Of a stretch of DNA of 64,000 nt, positions 13,028 through 23,925 are shown one piece after another. The position numbers and the translations under genes are program-made. Each line of letters starts with the position of its first letter. Position 1 is the first letter of the stretch. Source of the DNA: Tetradesmus obliquus (taxonomy: Eukaryota > Chlorophyta > Chlorophyceae > Sphaeropleales > Scenedesmaceae). The notes under the pieces were generated by a model. It saw only the letters and a list, made by a program, of their open reading frames with translations, searched no databases and was not told where the DNA came from. The stretch is from positions 3,959,501 to 4,023,500 of the forward strand of contig CP126194.1 in assembly GCA_030272155.1 (NCBI GenBank). Direction: 5' to 3'.

Positions 13028-13113
13028 ACAGCTTAGCAGCATGTGCTGCTGTCATGGCATGACGACAATTGGATGCAAGATGCTGTTGCAATGATACAGC
13101 ACACCTTGCTCAT

Positions 13114-14229
13114 TATGTGCATATCACGCATGTCATGTAATCTGGTACAGCAAGCGTGGTGAGCTGCAGCCCTCCTGCACAGTACTCACAATGCTGGAGA
13201 TGATTGAAATCCAACTGCACATGGTTTGTCCATTGGACGCTGTACAAACTTGTAACAAACTGCTACAACAACCTTGTTGACCTGGTCGTGTCTCGTGCTG
13301 CTCTCGTCAGAGTGCAACTACTGAGTGCCCCTGGCACCCCGACAAGCCAGTTTGCTGATGCCAAATAGTGTGCTGCTTGGATGGCCCTCATGGGTGAACT
13401 TGCCAAACCTGTCACGGTTTGAACCTGAAGTATGGCCCATACACGGCACAGTGCCCCTCTGCAGCTCTTGGTGCCATGCCATATGCTTTGGGTTGAAACT
13501 CGGAAACTTTTAAGCAATGAACTTCCACTTTGGCAGTGGACATTATTGCTAGAGCCTGCGCAGAGGGCCCCCACCATTTTGTGTCTGCCTGTTTACAAGT
13601 TACACGTTACATGTCCTACGGATCAGAAGCCGGCAAGGCTGCTTGAGCCTATGCTCTTCCGTGCGTGTAATCAACAGAAGGACAGGCCTGGCATGGGCCT
13701 TATAGCTATATTGTAAGAACTCTTCCTATCCTACTACGTGCCTGTTTCCACGTCACAAGTTGTACACATCAGAAGCAGGCAAGTCTGGTTGTTGCAACAT
13801 GCTCACCAAGGCTGTGGCCGGCATCGTTTCAGTAATCCTTGCCAGGGTCAACCTTGCCCGTGTCAACAAGCGTGGCTGATAGTCAGCAGCCCTGGTTTAA
13901 ATTGAGCTGGCCTGCCGTACAGAGCTTCCATGTTATTCTAGCGTGCTGCAGTTCACACAAGCAGTCTGCTGCTTTGACAGGCCGGTATTCATGCCATCAA
14001 GCCAACTGAGCATCAAGCTGGCTACCCAAAAAGGTTTATTGGGGGAAGCAGGGAGCATAATGCCATTGACATGGTCTTGTCTCAATGTGTTACATTATGT
14101 ACAGCACCCACTTGGACCAATCGTGTACAGCTTGGTCCCAATCAGCTCCAGCATCTTGGAGCGCTGCGCAGTATGCGCTGCTCAAGCCGTGTAATCCGTA
14201 ATATGCACCAATCAATGCAAATCCCTAAT
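13114..14229. other. Spacer between the inverted gene copies
   Basis: About 1.1 kb of single-copy sequence lies at the centre of the inverted duplication, between two convergent 3' ends. No gene is recognised. A weak internal repeat links about 13,580-13,645 and 13,738-13,793 (shared CCTGTTT, ACAAGTT and CAGAAGC). TGTAA pentamers occur at its edges. Confidence 0.55.
13136..13140 (+). terminator. Putative polyadenylation signal TGTAA
   Basis: TGTAA is the usual polyadenylation signal of chlorophyte nuclear genes. This one lies about 110 bases after the stop of cysteine-rich copy 1. Confidence 0.45.
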
Positions 14230-16870
14230 GGTGAGCAAGGTGTGCTGTATCATTGCAACAGCATCTTGCATCCAATTGTCATTATGACATGACAGCAGCG
14301 CATGCTGTAACTTTCTAACCGTCAACCTTGCTGTCCACGCTGGCAGACACAGACAGTGCTGGCTTCTTGGGCAGGCTGAGCGTGAGGCTCCTCTGGGGCA
14401 GGCACATGCACTCCTCCTTGCAGGACTTCTCAGGCACAACTGTGCACTTCTCCACGACCTTGCTGCTCTCGCTGCACTCCAGCTCAGGCAGCACAATGGG
14501 CACCTCAATGCACACATCGCGGCAGGCCACATCCACGTCAAGCTTGGGCAGCTTGTCAGCAACCAGGCCCTGCAGGGCGCTGATGGCGCTGCCGGCAAGC
14601 CCCTGCGCATCCTGAGAGGCAGCGGCGGCCTGCACTGCTGCTGGTGGTGTGGAGGGGTTGGCGTTGGCTGGCAGTGTGGTGGGCAGCTTGGGCAGGTGCA
14701 GGGCTGGCAGCGACAGGTCCAGGCTGGGCTTGCAGCGCTTCTCACAAAACTTCTTGGTGATGGTCTTGCTGCCAAGCTTGCAGTCCTGAGAGCAGGCAGG
14801 ACAGGCGGGGCGGGGCAGGCATTAGGCACTGCTGCTTCTAATGAGACGGCAGCCTGCCTGGCATCGACTGCAGCACACTGCATACATACATACTTGCAGG
14901 CAGCAGCTGTGCACACTTGCAGCAGCACATACAGTGCTTCCACTGGACATAAAGTATACAGGTGGCTGCTGGCCGGCTGGCTCACCTTCTTTGGCAGCGT
15001 CACGTTGAGGCAGGTCTTCTCCATGTTGATCTCGCACTTGTTCTTGCACAGCTTCTTGCAGGGCGCGTCGGCCACGCTGAGCAGCGGCACCTTCTTGCCG
15101 GTGATGCCCAGGTCCAGCGACAGCCGCGGCAGCGACAGCAGCACCTTGGGCTCGGCCGCGGTGGCAGTGGGGGGCGCAGAGGGGTTGGCCATGGTCATGA
15201 TGACGTGGCCGGTGCTGGACAGCTCGCTGGCATCGCCCTCTGCTCCTGCAGCGAAGGCTATAGCAGACACAGGTGCACAGACAGCGCAGCACATGTCAGC
15301 CAGGTGTGCATGTACAGATGCGCTTAAACTGAGACTGCAAACCAGCAACCTGTGTGCAAGGCTGGCCACATCTGCACTGCATGATGCAAGCAGCTCCGAG
15401 CCAGCTGCACAGCAGAGGCCACGACTTGCAAAGCACGCTGAACCAGCACCAGGTATCATTGCGGCTCTTGTTAACTGCCTTCCATGCTCTCACGACTATG
15501 CAGCTACTCTAAATGAACACTAAACGCAGCCTGCAACATGACATCACAACTGTCAACTCACCATGTGCGCTGCTGCAGAATGCCAGGGCCACAAGGGCCA
15601 GAAAGAGGACCTGCAAGGCAGAGAAGCACAACAGGAACCAGGATAAGTATACCGTGCTGTACTTAATCAAGTTAATCAACTCAGCGGAGCTGTGCGCGCT
15701 CGACTGTTTGATGCATGTTCAGCTGGCTGCGAATCAGGTGAAGCATGGTCCACAGCCAGCAACACAAGCCGAAATCGCTGAGAATCAAATTGACAACCAG
15801 CTATAGGCAAGCAACTCACCTTCCGGGACATCATTGTTGGCTGTTGGCTGCGAGAGTTGCACCGCTCCGTGTCAGGGCGGGAAAGGATTGAGAGGCACGG
15901 ACTGACTGCAACTGCTATTCGAGATGGCTTATAGCTCCCCGAATTACCTGTCCACCTATACAGCTTGGGTGAGCTGCAATTTGGCTAGCCGGGCCGAGAG
16001 GTTTAGTGGACAAGAGGAAACTGGCAGGGTAGCTCCTCCGGAGCTGGTGCCGCAGCCGGACCGGAGCTCCATGCGAGATTATGCTGAAAGAGGTGCACAA
16101 ACAGTTTCCAATGTACGCACCTGCTCGATGATTTTTCGATAACAACAGCTCTTGGAGGCTTATATAATATATGATGCTGCTGGCCAGGCTGGCCAGTCTG
16201 CTGGACTCCTTTGCTGAGCAGCCTGGAGGATTACATTGAGTGCACACATATACTCACCTCTATGTCTTCCCGTATGCAAGCGGCTTGTAAATGATCATAT
16301 CGTAAAACATGGTTGCAATCATGAAAATTTCAAGACAATCGCAGCTCGATGCACACCATACATGTGCAACAATGGCCCACTGTACTTTTGGAGTGTCCTG
16401 GGTATGGAGCGCAGCTGCAGCTGCTCTGTCTATTTTGGACACTTGCATGTTGCATAGCATGCGTCCGGATTGCTGTTCTGGCCTGCCCACCTCTTTACAG
16501 CACACTGCTTGGTGTATGTGGCAAAGTCAAGCAGCAGCTGCTGCAGGTAGGCCTGCTGTCTATGGCCTGATCACTGCAGTTGCTGTATGGCAGCAAACTG
16601 TTTGCTGCAATGTGTCGCGTTTGCCGCTGAGCGTGTTAGAACGTTCCAGGCTTTTAGAGCCGGCTCACTTACCAAAAAGCGCCTGGCAAGCGTGTCAGGC
16701 AGCGGCTCTTAATGTTTTGGAAGCACCCAGGCTGCTACTCCCGTCTTGGCAGCCAGGTGCACCCAAAGCAAGCTGCATGCCATGCAGTGCATCTGCTGGC
16801 AGCAAAGCATCCGAAGCACGTGCTCAAGTACCTGAGCCACTGAACTTTGCAGTGTGCGTCAGCTTACAAA
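14230..16870 (-). repeat. Right arm of the large inverted duplication
   Basis: This is the reverse-complement partner of 10,380-13,113. Intron 3 of the gene is 200 bases long in both arms (12357-12556 and 14786-14985) and looks identical. Intron 1, intron 2 and the upstream regions show many substitutions and indels. Confidence 0.85.
14315..15834 (-). CDS. Secreted cysteine-rich protein, copy 2
   Basis: The inverted paralogue of 11534-13027 has the same four-exon structure: 15820-15834, 15562-15610, 14986-15257 and 14315-14785, giving 268 residues. Exon lengths equal those of copy 1. Differences seen are few: VLFLALV for VLCLALV in the signal peptide, Gly for Val just after it, and CMCLPQRS for CVCLPKKS near the C-terminus. 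Function is unknown, as for copy 1. The frame is intact, so it is probably expressed rather than a pseudogene. Confidence 0.85.
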
Positions 16871-17404
16871 TCAGCTGCTGTAGATGTACAGCGCTGCAGC
16901 ATAGATGGCTGCAGCTTGCTTTACTAGCAGCTACACTGTAGGACGACTGCTGCTATATTCCACATTGCTACTCGTGCCACAGCATGGTAACCGTCATCAT
17001 CGTGCCATACTAAGGTGCTATGATAGCCATAACTACGCCACCTGCCTGGGCAGTGGGGATCCGCCCAATCACGACGGTTGCGACCGGCATACATAGCCGT
17101 GCTCATGCTTGGCACCAGCAGCAGGAGGATAGTGCTGCCGTAGGACGGCAGTAGCGGCAGCAGCAGGTGGGACAGTTGTTAGCCAGCAACAGGCCCAGCA
17201 GAACCCTACACACCTCGGTAGGCAGCTGACACAGGCCCTGTGCAGGTCCCTGTACCCAAACATGACATCGCATGCTAAGACAACCTTACTTCAGGCTGAA
17301 GGTTCGCCTTATCAATCGTTTGACCACGGTTCTACAGGACGCCAGCCCGTCTACCGCATAAACAGCAACAACGCATCATACTGCTAAAACTTTAAGAGAC
17401 AATA
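15835..17404. other. Intergenic region, mostly right-arm flank
   Basis: Up to about 16,870 this is the diverged upstream part of the right arm, including the promoter hairpin near 16,025-16,055. From there to 17,404 lies the upstream region of the dynein light chain gene. No further gene is recognised. Confidence 0.6.
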
Positions 17405-18823
17405 ATGGTGAGCTCAACTACTTCGGAACTGGCGCTGCCCAGCTGCATTACCACGGCCATCTCATGCAGCGGGAATCTGCTTTTCTCGCAGTCGCAAGTG
17501 CAGGACACACTGGACCGGATTGGAAAACACAAGGTAAACTCCCCGGAACTAAGTTCATATGTGCCATGTGCGTGCATGGCATGTTAGGATGAGCTGGCAG
17601 GGTTGCTGCTCTGCTGCCACTGCTGCTGCTCAGCAGTGCTGTTGAAGTGCTCCTTGTTCTCCCACGTACCTCTCAACTATGATGCAATTGCAGGGCGTGT
17701 TGGGATGCATCATAGCAGGAACTGACGGCAGCATCCACAAAACCACACTTGATGTGAGTGTTGCAGCGCTATGCTCTTGTGTTGGGCCACTGCATCTAGA
17801 GGACACATGCGGTACTGCTGGCACCACAGTCACTGCGCCATGATGCAGCCAGCAACAGCAGAACCAGCCACTGAACGGCACCACAAGGTCTAAGTCAAAG
17901 CAGTGCGAATGGAGTTGCATTGGCGCGGCTGCTCATTGTGGACAAGCCGCCTTGGCATGCATGCTTGTTTGAGTGCTGCGCCATTCAGCAGCTGCTGCTG
18001 CTGCTGCTGCTCGCAGGAGCAATTGACACAGGATTACACCAGCATGGTACCCAGCTTGACAGCTTTGGCGCGTAATATGGTGCGAGAGCTGGACCCTCAG
18101 GTGCGCCCAACCACACGATTGCACAGTGGGCACTGTTAGTGACTGTGCGGCCGTTCAGCAGCTGCCCAGTTATGCGCATACTTGCACAGCGTGAGCGTGC
18201 TGCACCGCAGCAAAGCAGCCTAAACAGACGGACCAGCGCGCACCAACAGCAGATGTAACTTGATGCTTGCTTAGCAGGAGCGCGCCGTACAGTTGTGTGA
18301 ATGCGTTGGTGCCTTTGCTATCAATTGGATGCTCCTGGGGTGCTGCATCATCATCGCTGGGTTACTGCAAGTAGTAACACACGTGTCAGCATGTCTGCAT
18401 GCGTCGCATGTCCCTTATCTTGCAAGAAACACGTTCTGTCATGGGTTCAGGCGTGGTGCTGCCGCCATTAGCGGTGCCTCTTTTGCTTCTGCTGCTGCAG
18501 AATGACTTAGAGTTCTTGCGGGTGCGCAGCGCCAAGCATGAAGTTATGGTGGCCCCAAGTAAGTCTCTTTGTGTGCCCCAGTTCATACCCGTAGCAGTGA
18601 CTGTGTTAAAGAGCACTAAGTAACACCTGTAGCTGCAACACCTGATGGTGCGTGCCTTTTTACCAGTTTGCATGACGGTTCAACAGCGCAGCTGCACACA
18701 CTGGATGTTGTTCCTGCACAGTTGCTGTGGTAAACTGAACTTCCTTGCGCCCCCTTGCTGCTGCTGCTCGGATGTGCAGAGGGTGACTACGTGCTGATTG
18801 TAATCCAGGATGCAGCTCCCTGA
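17405..18823 (+). CDS. DYNLRB: Dynein light chain, roadblock/LC7 type
   Basis: Roadblock/LC7 light chains bind the dynein intermediate chain in cytoplasmic, flagellar and IFT dynein. Six exons fit: 17405-17407 (ATG only), 17492-17533, 17694-17753, 18017-18100, 18501-18558 and 18780-18823, for 96 residues, the normal family length. Family landmarks appear in order: VQDTLDRIGKHKGVLGCIIA, GSIHKTTLD, ARNMVRELDPQ, NDLEFLRVRSAKHEVMVAP and KGDYVLIVIQ. The start was chosen because ATG is followed at once by GTGAGC, and a pyrimidine-rich acceptor ending TTTTCTCGCAG precedes SQVQDTL; this reproduces the family N-terminus. Reading straight through instead would add about 28 unrelated residues. Confidence 0.92.
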
Positions 18824-20323
18824 ATGGGCCACTGGGAGCTCAGCAGCAGCAGCAGCAGCAGCAGCAACGACACTGGGAGCTCAGCAGCAGCAGCAGCAGC
18901 AACGACAATTATGGTAGAGGCGGGAGCGGCAGCAGCAGCAGCAACGGCTGAGTCAACAGCTCAAAGTATAGCAACATGTTTGCTTGATTCAGCAACAAGC
19001 AGCCTGTGCAGGTAGCGCTCATCGTTTTTGTGGGGCAAGCAGCATGGGTGCAGCTGTAAGCAACTTCACGGCATGATGACGTGATGTTGTCACATACGCG
19101 GAGCGATGTACCACATGAACATGTTAAGTTGACTCACGTGCGTTGTGGCAGGCAGGTCAGTCACATGCATATCTGGCACTAGTGCGGCACTGCACAGCAG
19201 GCATGCGCCGCCATACGACACGCATCATGCAGCCCAGCAGTTGCCACGGCATAGTGCCTGTGTATATCAACAACATTAGGCTGAAGGTGTGCAACAGTGT
19301 TGCTATACTACCATCCAGTAGGCAGCGCTCCCGCTGTGCCAGAAGTATGGTTCAACTCGGACCTTGAAGCATCAAGCGTGGTGGTGCTTGAAACAGCTGC
19401 AGTGGCTGGTTGGGCCTCAAGCCTGCAGGCTGGCTTCATGTGCAGCATCAAGTGCATGCATGCAGTGCTGCCCCATGTACCACAACAGTGCTGACAGAGA
19501 GTTTGCATTGTACACGCTGTGTCTAGTCAGACACGTGGCACCGTTTTGATGGCGTGCGCAGCCCTCAAGAGGATCTTTGAATTGCCGCAGTACACGTAGA
19601 GCGCTCTACGTGTACTTGCACTTGCACAAAATTTGGCAGCGGGCATTGACACCTGTTTGCATCCAGCTCTTTGCCTGCTCAGTGTCCAGCGTGGTCCAGG
19701 TAACATTTTTTTGCCAACAAGGCAGACTGACGCAAGACATACACATTTGATGATTCTGATGGTGTTACAAACGGACAGCACAGGAGACTTGCCTTGGATC
19801 TACACAACTATGCCAACCTGCAACCATTCAAAAAACAACGCAAAGGACGTGGCCTGACCCACGTGCAGCTGCAGCTGTAAAAAAACAGCACGCTGGCGTA
19901 CCTCTATCACGCCAAAACACGTCCAAGTGCAACATGCTCATTGTGCATCAACACACCCCAGGTGGGGGCTGCGGGGCTCCTCAAGGAGCTGAGACTGAGC
20001 TCAAACTGCCAACACAGGCGAATCACACCCATGCCAACTTGTCAATCTTTGAAAGATTCCATCGGAGGGTTGGCACTCGTGTGCCATGCTTGTGGAGCAA
20101 ACTGGTGTCGCAGACTTGGCACTCTGTGTGCCATGCTGATGCACAACTGCAATCTATGCGAAGGCACTTGCTGCAAGCTCCAAACAGCACACCATGGAGC
20201 GACCTGTGTGTGGCAGCTGCTGTCGAAGCTGCTGTCAACCAGATAACACCCAGCTGTACCCGTCACACTCAACCCCAACGGCAGGCATCCAGCAACTATG
20301 ATGAGCCAGGCCACCGAAGGTGA
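18824..20323. other. Intergenic region between two convergent genes
   Basis: No gene is recognised. Just after the dynein light chain stop (18,835-18,907) a short segment, GGGAGCTCAGCAGCAGCAG and following, occurs twice in tandem. TTACA near 19,765 could be the polyadenylation signal (TGTAA on the minus strand) of the thioredoxin gene. Confidence 0.55.
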
Positions 20324-21574
20324 TCACTGCCCTATCGCCTTTAGTCGTGCCTCTGCTGCTGCTGCCAGCCTCGCCCGCATGTCATCAGTGCCGGGAGCAG
20401 GTGCTGCTGCACTGCTGGAAGCTGCAGCGCCGCCAACCTTCTGGCCCGTTCCAGTGCTGGAAGATGCCTTTTCATTCAGCCTGCAGCGAAAGTAGTGCAT
20501 ACAAGTACAATGCAGCAGCGAAAAAAAGGCCACATTAGTGACCAGCGGGGCAGGCATTCTGCACGATACCACTTGGTATATGATTTGCTGCATCTGGGCG
20601 TGTCTTGTCCTATCCGTACCACGTCATCCAAAAGCACATACACACCACAGCAACAAGGCACTTGCATGAACAACAACTACTGGTGATTACCTGTCAGAAG
20701 ACAGCTCAAAAAGGGAGCCGTCCTGCATCTGGCCCTGGCCTGCATGTTGCGACGTGCCGTTCCTGTAGCTGCTGCTGCTGCTGCTGCTTAGATTGCATGT
20801 GCGCAGCTGCTTGTGCACACATACACATCAACACATGGTTGGAAGATCCGCCTGCAGCTCACTTTGCAATCATGGCCTGCAGCCTGCCAGGGTCTGCGCC
20901 AGTGAGCTCGTCCACCTTGGCCCCATTGAAGAAAGCCTGGAAGGTGGGCATGGCCCGCACACCACACTCGCCCGCAACATCCTGTGGCAGCAGGCAGGCG
21001 CAAAACAGCAGGCGCACGCAGCTGCACAAGCTGAGCAAGCCTGATTGCAGATGTGATGCCAACAGCCACAGTCCGAAGATTTCTTTAATCATTGCTGTGA
21101 TGTCACCTGCCTTTGTGCACAGCGGTATCCATGCAGCACAGCACCTGCAGAGCAGCAAGTTCTGACAAGCATTCAAAGCCTGTGCCTAGCTGTCTGCAAG
21201 TGACTGCTGTTGCACATGACGCTTTGACTGATGTTACGAGCAGATCAGGCAATACAGGCAGCAGACGCTTGCAGTTGCTGGTCGTATGGTGCATGCACAG
21301 TAGTTGCTTGATGTCGTTGCGTGGCTGTGTACCGGACCCTCAAAGCTCCCGTCCTCACCTGGCACTCATCCACGTCAATCTTAACAAATGTCACGGCAGG
21401 ATACTGCAGCGATAGCTTCTCAAAGATGGGTCCGATCTGCTGGCACGGCCCGCACCATGTCGCACTGAAGTCCACCACCACTGCGTTTGCAGAGCCAAAA
21501 CTGCCTCCACCACCGTTTTTTACTGCGTTCCACTCTGCCGCAGAGTGCACTTCCTGCACACGTCCACCTGCCAT
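20324..21574 (-). CDS. Thioredoxin (h-type) with optional C-terminal tail
   Basis: Thioredoxins reduce protein disulfides. Exons are 21359-21574, 20863-20981 and probably 20324-20480. The fold is complete by residue 112: [13 protein letters not shown] (active site Cys41-Gly-Pro-Cys44), KIDVDECQ, cis-proline MPT at 83-85 and [13 protein letters not shown]. Read through, exon 2 ends AAG TGA (stop 20859-20861), a normal 112-residue thioredoxin. The same bases also form a GTGAGC splice donor. Splicing to 20480 keeps phase and adds a 51-residue Ser/Ala/Gly-rich tail ending [20 protein letters not shown], for 163 residues. No transit peptide is evident, so it is probably cytosolic. The thioredoxin call is firm; which end is used cannot be told from sequence. 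Confidence 0.9.
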
Positions 21575-22045
21575 GCTGCTGTTGTGCTGTGCTGGAAGTG
21601 TGCTGGTGCTGTGGTCAGCTGTTGTGATCAGAGCACAGTTGGCAGGCTTGCTTTGCTTGCTGCGACTATTTCGCATAAACTGCTTCAAGTAGACGTGCTG
21701 TCTGACAGGGGGCACGGCGCCAACATGTACAACATACGGTATGACGTCACTGCAGGGTTCTGGGTGCAAGGGCAACCGGCTGGGACGCTTTCCAGTATTT
21801 TGAGTTGCAGCTTTCCAACGCAGCTCCAGCCTCCTCTTAGCCAGCTAAATGCACGCGCAGCATACTTATATGGTGGTGTAAAGGACAACGCGTTAGACAC
21901 ATCAGCACACGGCTCAGGTCACACACCACTTCCCACACCTACACACCCTCAGCAAGGCTTCAAGTCGTTGACACGGTGTAAGTTACATACACATCAGGCT
22001 GGTGCCACATGCATCCGCGCTTGCAACTCTCCTTAGAGCCGCTGC
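21575..22045. other. Intergenic, thioredoxin upstream and methyltransferase downstream
   Basis: It holds the thioredoxin promoter and the 3' end of the methyltransferase. TTACA near 21,985 is a possible minus-strand TGTAA signal for the latter. No gene is recognised. Confidence 0.5.
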
Positions 22046-23925
22046 TCATGAGTAGTCAGGCTTGAAGTTCCTATACGCCAGCACAGCGTAGAACGGGTCG
22101 TTGCTTGCGCGCGCAAAGAACTGCTGCAGCTGCTTCGGCAGCAGCTGCGCCAGCCCCCCGCCCTGCTGCTGCGCTGCAGGCAGCGCCACCTGCACCACCA
22201 CCTCGGGCTCTGTGTAGCCCTGCACTGCCTGGAAGTACTGCTTCACCAGCTGGCACCTGCCGTAGCCGGTGCCGTCCCGCCACGCTGTAATGGCCTGCAC
22301 GACAGAGTGGCATTTGCAAATCTGTCAGGTGATGAGCTGGGGACCCCACCATCATCATCATGTTACCATTTAAGCCATAGCAACGTCGCCATCGGCCCCG
22401 CGCCCCACAGGAGCGGCTGAATGAACAGGCGAAGGGGGAAGGGGAGGGAGCACTATTACATTATCCCGCTTGCAGACATTCCTGTGATTCCAGGCAAGAA
22501 CAAGGTAGTCAGCAATCAGCCGAGCAGCCAACCTGCAAACACCAGATCCACCCCAAACATCGTCAGAAACAAAACGCAACACCATGGCAGAGGGGACCCC
22601 ACCATATAGCAGGCTTTGGTGGCTGCACAAGGATTGATGTGTGTGTACCACACCAGCTGGAACAGGAGCAATGCAAGCATCAAAAGGCTGTTACTTTTGT
22701 GTGGCGCTGGCAAACCGCCGAGAACACACTTGCTGCAGCTGTGACATAGCACTGATGGCTGCAACTGCTTGTCACCTCGCACATGCACAGGCCTGCAGCT
22801 GTGGGAACAGCAGAGAAACAAGAAGAACTCCTCGTCATCCCACTGCATGGCTTGCCACGCACCTTGTCATAGAACATGCGGTTGCTGAAGGTCAGGATGA
22901 ACACACCGCCTGGCTTCAGCACCCTGTACACCTCTGCAAACACGCGCTCCGGCTGCTGCATGTACTGCACACTGCAGCAGCAACACAAAGCAGCAGTTAG
23001 ACATGGCAGCGGGTGCCGTACTCACTAGACATGTAACAGGCAACATTTCCTTACCAGAAGCTGTCATCCACAGCCCTGCAGCTGGCATTCGCGCCGCGCA
23101 CTGCTTTCCCGCCATCAATTTCCGGTCAGCAAGCAGCCTTCACATCCTTGTACGCAGTCAAGGTCTCCCTGTGCGGCGCACCTCACGCAGCACACCACTG
23201 CATCCACGCTCTGGTGCCCAGCGCCCAGCCGCTGGGCTCCACCCCAGAAATCCAGAAACACACTGTATAGCAGCTATGATTCTCTGTGCAATCATGCAAC
23301 GCACCTCACGCAGCACACCACTGCATCTACGCTCTGGTCGCCCAGCGCCCAGCCGTCTGGCTCCGCATTGAGGTCCCTCACAAAGAAGCTGTCCATCTGC
23401 TTGTTCTTGGCCAGCTCCGCAGCATTGAGGCCGTGGCCCAGAACCTTTTCGTACTTCACTTCGGGCGGCAGGTGGCTCACCCAGCTGCTCATGAGGTCTA
23501 GCACTACGCTGCCTGGTGTGAATGGGGGTTTGGTTGTGGTGGTGAGGCAAGACGTGCGGGTGGGTGTCAGGCTGTATCACGAGGTACTTGCATGATGGTG
23601 CGCATGCTGCAAGCAGGGCTGCGTTTATTACGGTGTGCTGCCAGCACGGCTGGCGTCTGTTGCTGCAGCATCCCAAGTTGGATGAAACATGACTAGCCAG
23701 TGCACCCAAGCATCCACTGCCGTTGCGGCTGCAGGTGCTGCTGCTGCAGCAGCAGCTGCTGCTGCTGCAGCAGCAGCTGCTGCTGCTGCTGCTGCTGCTG
23801 CTTGACTTGCGCTCTGCGCTGTTTGCAGGTCCACGCATGCCCACCTGGCTGGATGCGCTCCCTGTACAGCTGCGTGACCTGTGCCAGGAAGCCATCATCA
23901 ACGTGCTTCACCAGCCGAGGGAAGG
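22046..23925 (-). CDS. SAM-dependent methyltransferase (type 11-like), 5' end unresolved
   Basis: Class I methyltransferase core. Exons in order are 23845-23925, 23305-23512, 22863-22971 and 22046-22294, joined without phase breaks. Landmarks are FPRLVKHVDDGFLAQVTQLY, then the SAM-binding strand GSVVLDLMSSWVSHLP, NAAELAKNKQMDSFFVRDLN, SVDAVVCCVSVQYMQQPERV, RVLKPGGVFILTFSNRMFYD and AITAWRDGTGYGRCQLVKQY. The layout matches plant and algal relatives of cyanobacterial methyltransferases whose substrate I cannot name. The N-terminus is missing: upstream of 23925 the phase needs one base from an earlier exon. A candidate ATG exon at 24475-24527 (MAAAGGTITREVLSKAQ) ends in the wrong phase, so another exon or a different start must exist. 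Confidence 0.75.
23176..23240. repeat. Copy of the donor end of a methyltransferase exon
   Basis: This 65-base stretch in the intron repeats the 3' end of the methyltransferase exon at 23305-23512 with its GTGCG donor (real segment 23299-23366). It differs at only a few positions and is offset by 123 bp. It is a tandem duplication spanning an exon edge. Confidence 0.85.

Larger units (their letters stand above)
10380..13113 (+). repeat. Left arm of a large inverted duplication
   Basis: Landmarks in this arm recur in reverse complement in the right arm. They include the CTCAGGTACT block near 10,420 (right arm about 16,835), the block with GGGCGGGCCAGAACAGCAA near 10,802 (right arm about 16,475), the promoter hairpin near 11,310 (right arm about 16,035) and all four gene exons. 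Outer parts are clearly diverged, while the stretch from about 12,085 to 13,113 is nearly identical to its partner. The arm ends were estimated by eye. Confidence 0.85.

Noticed and set aside
11658-13094. One long open frame across the cysteine-rich gene
   Set aside because: It reads through introns and changes frame relative to the exons. The four-exon model has a signal peptide, equal exon lengths in both copies and clean splice sites.
13263-13577. Open frames in the centre of the inverted duplication
   Set aside because: There are no motifs, and neither duplication arm preserves them.
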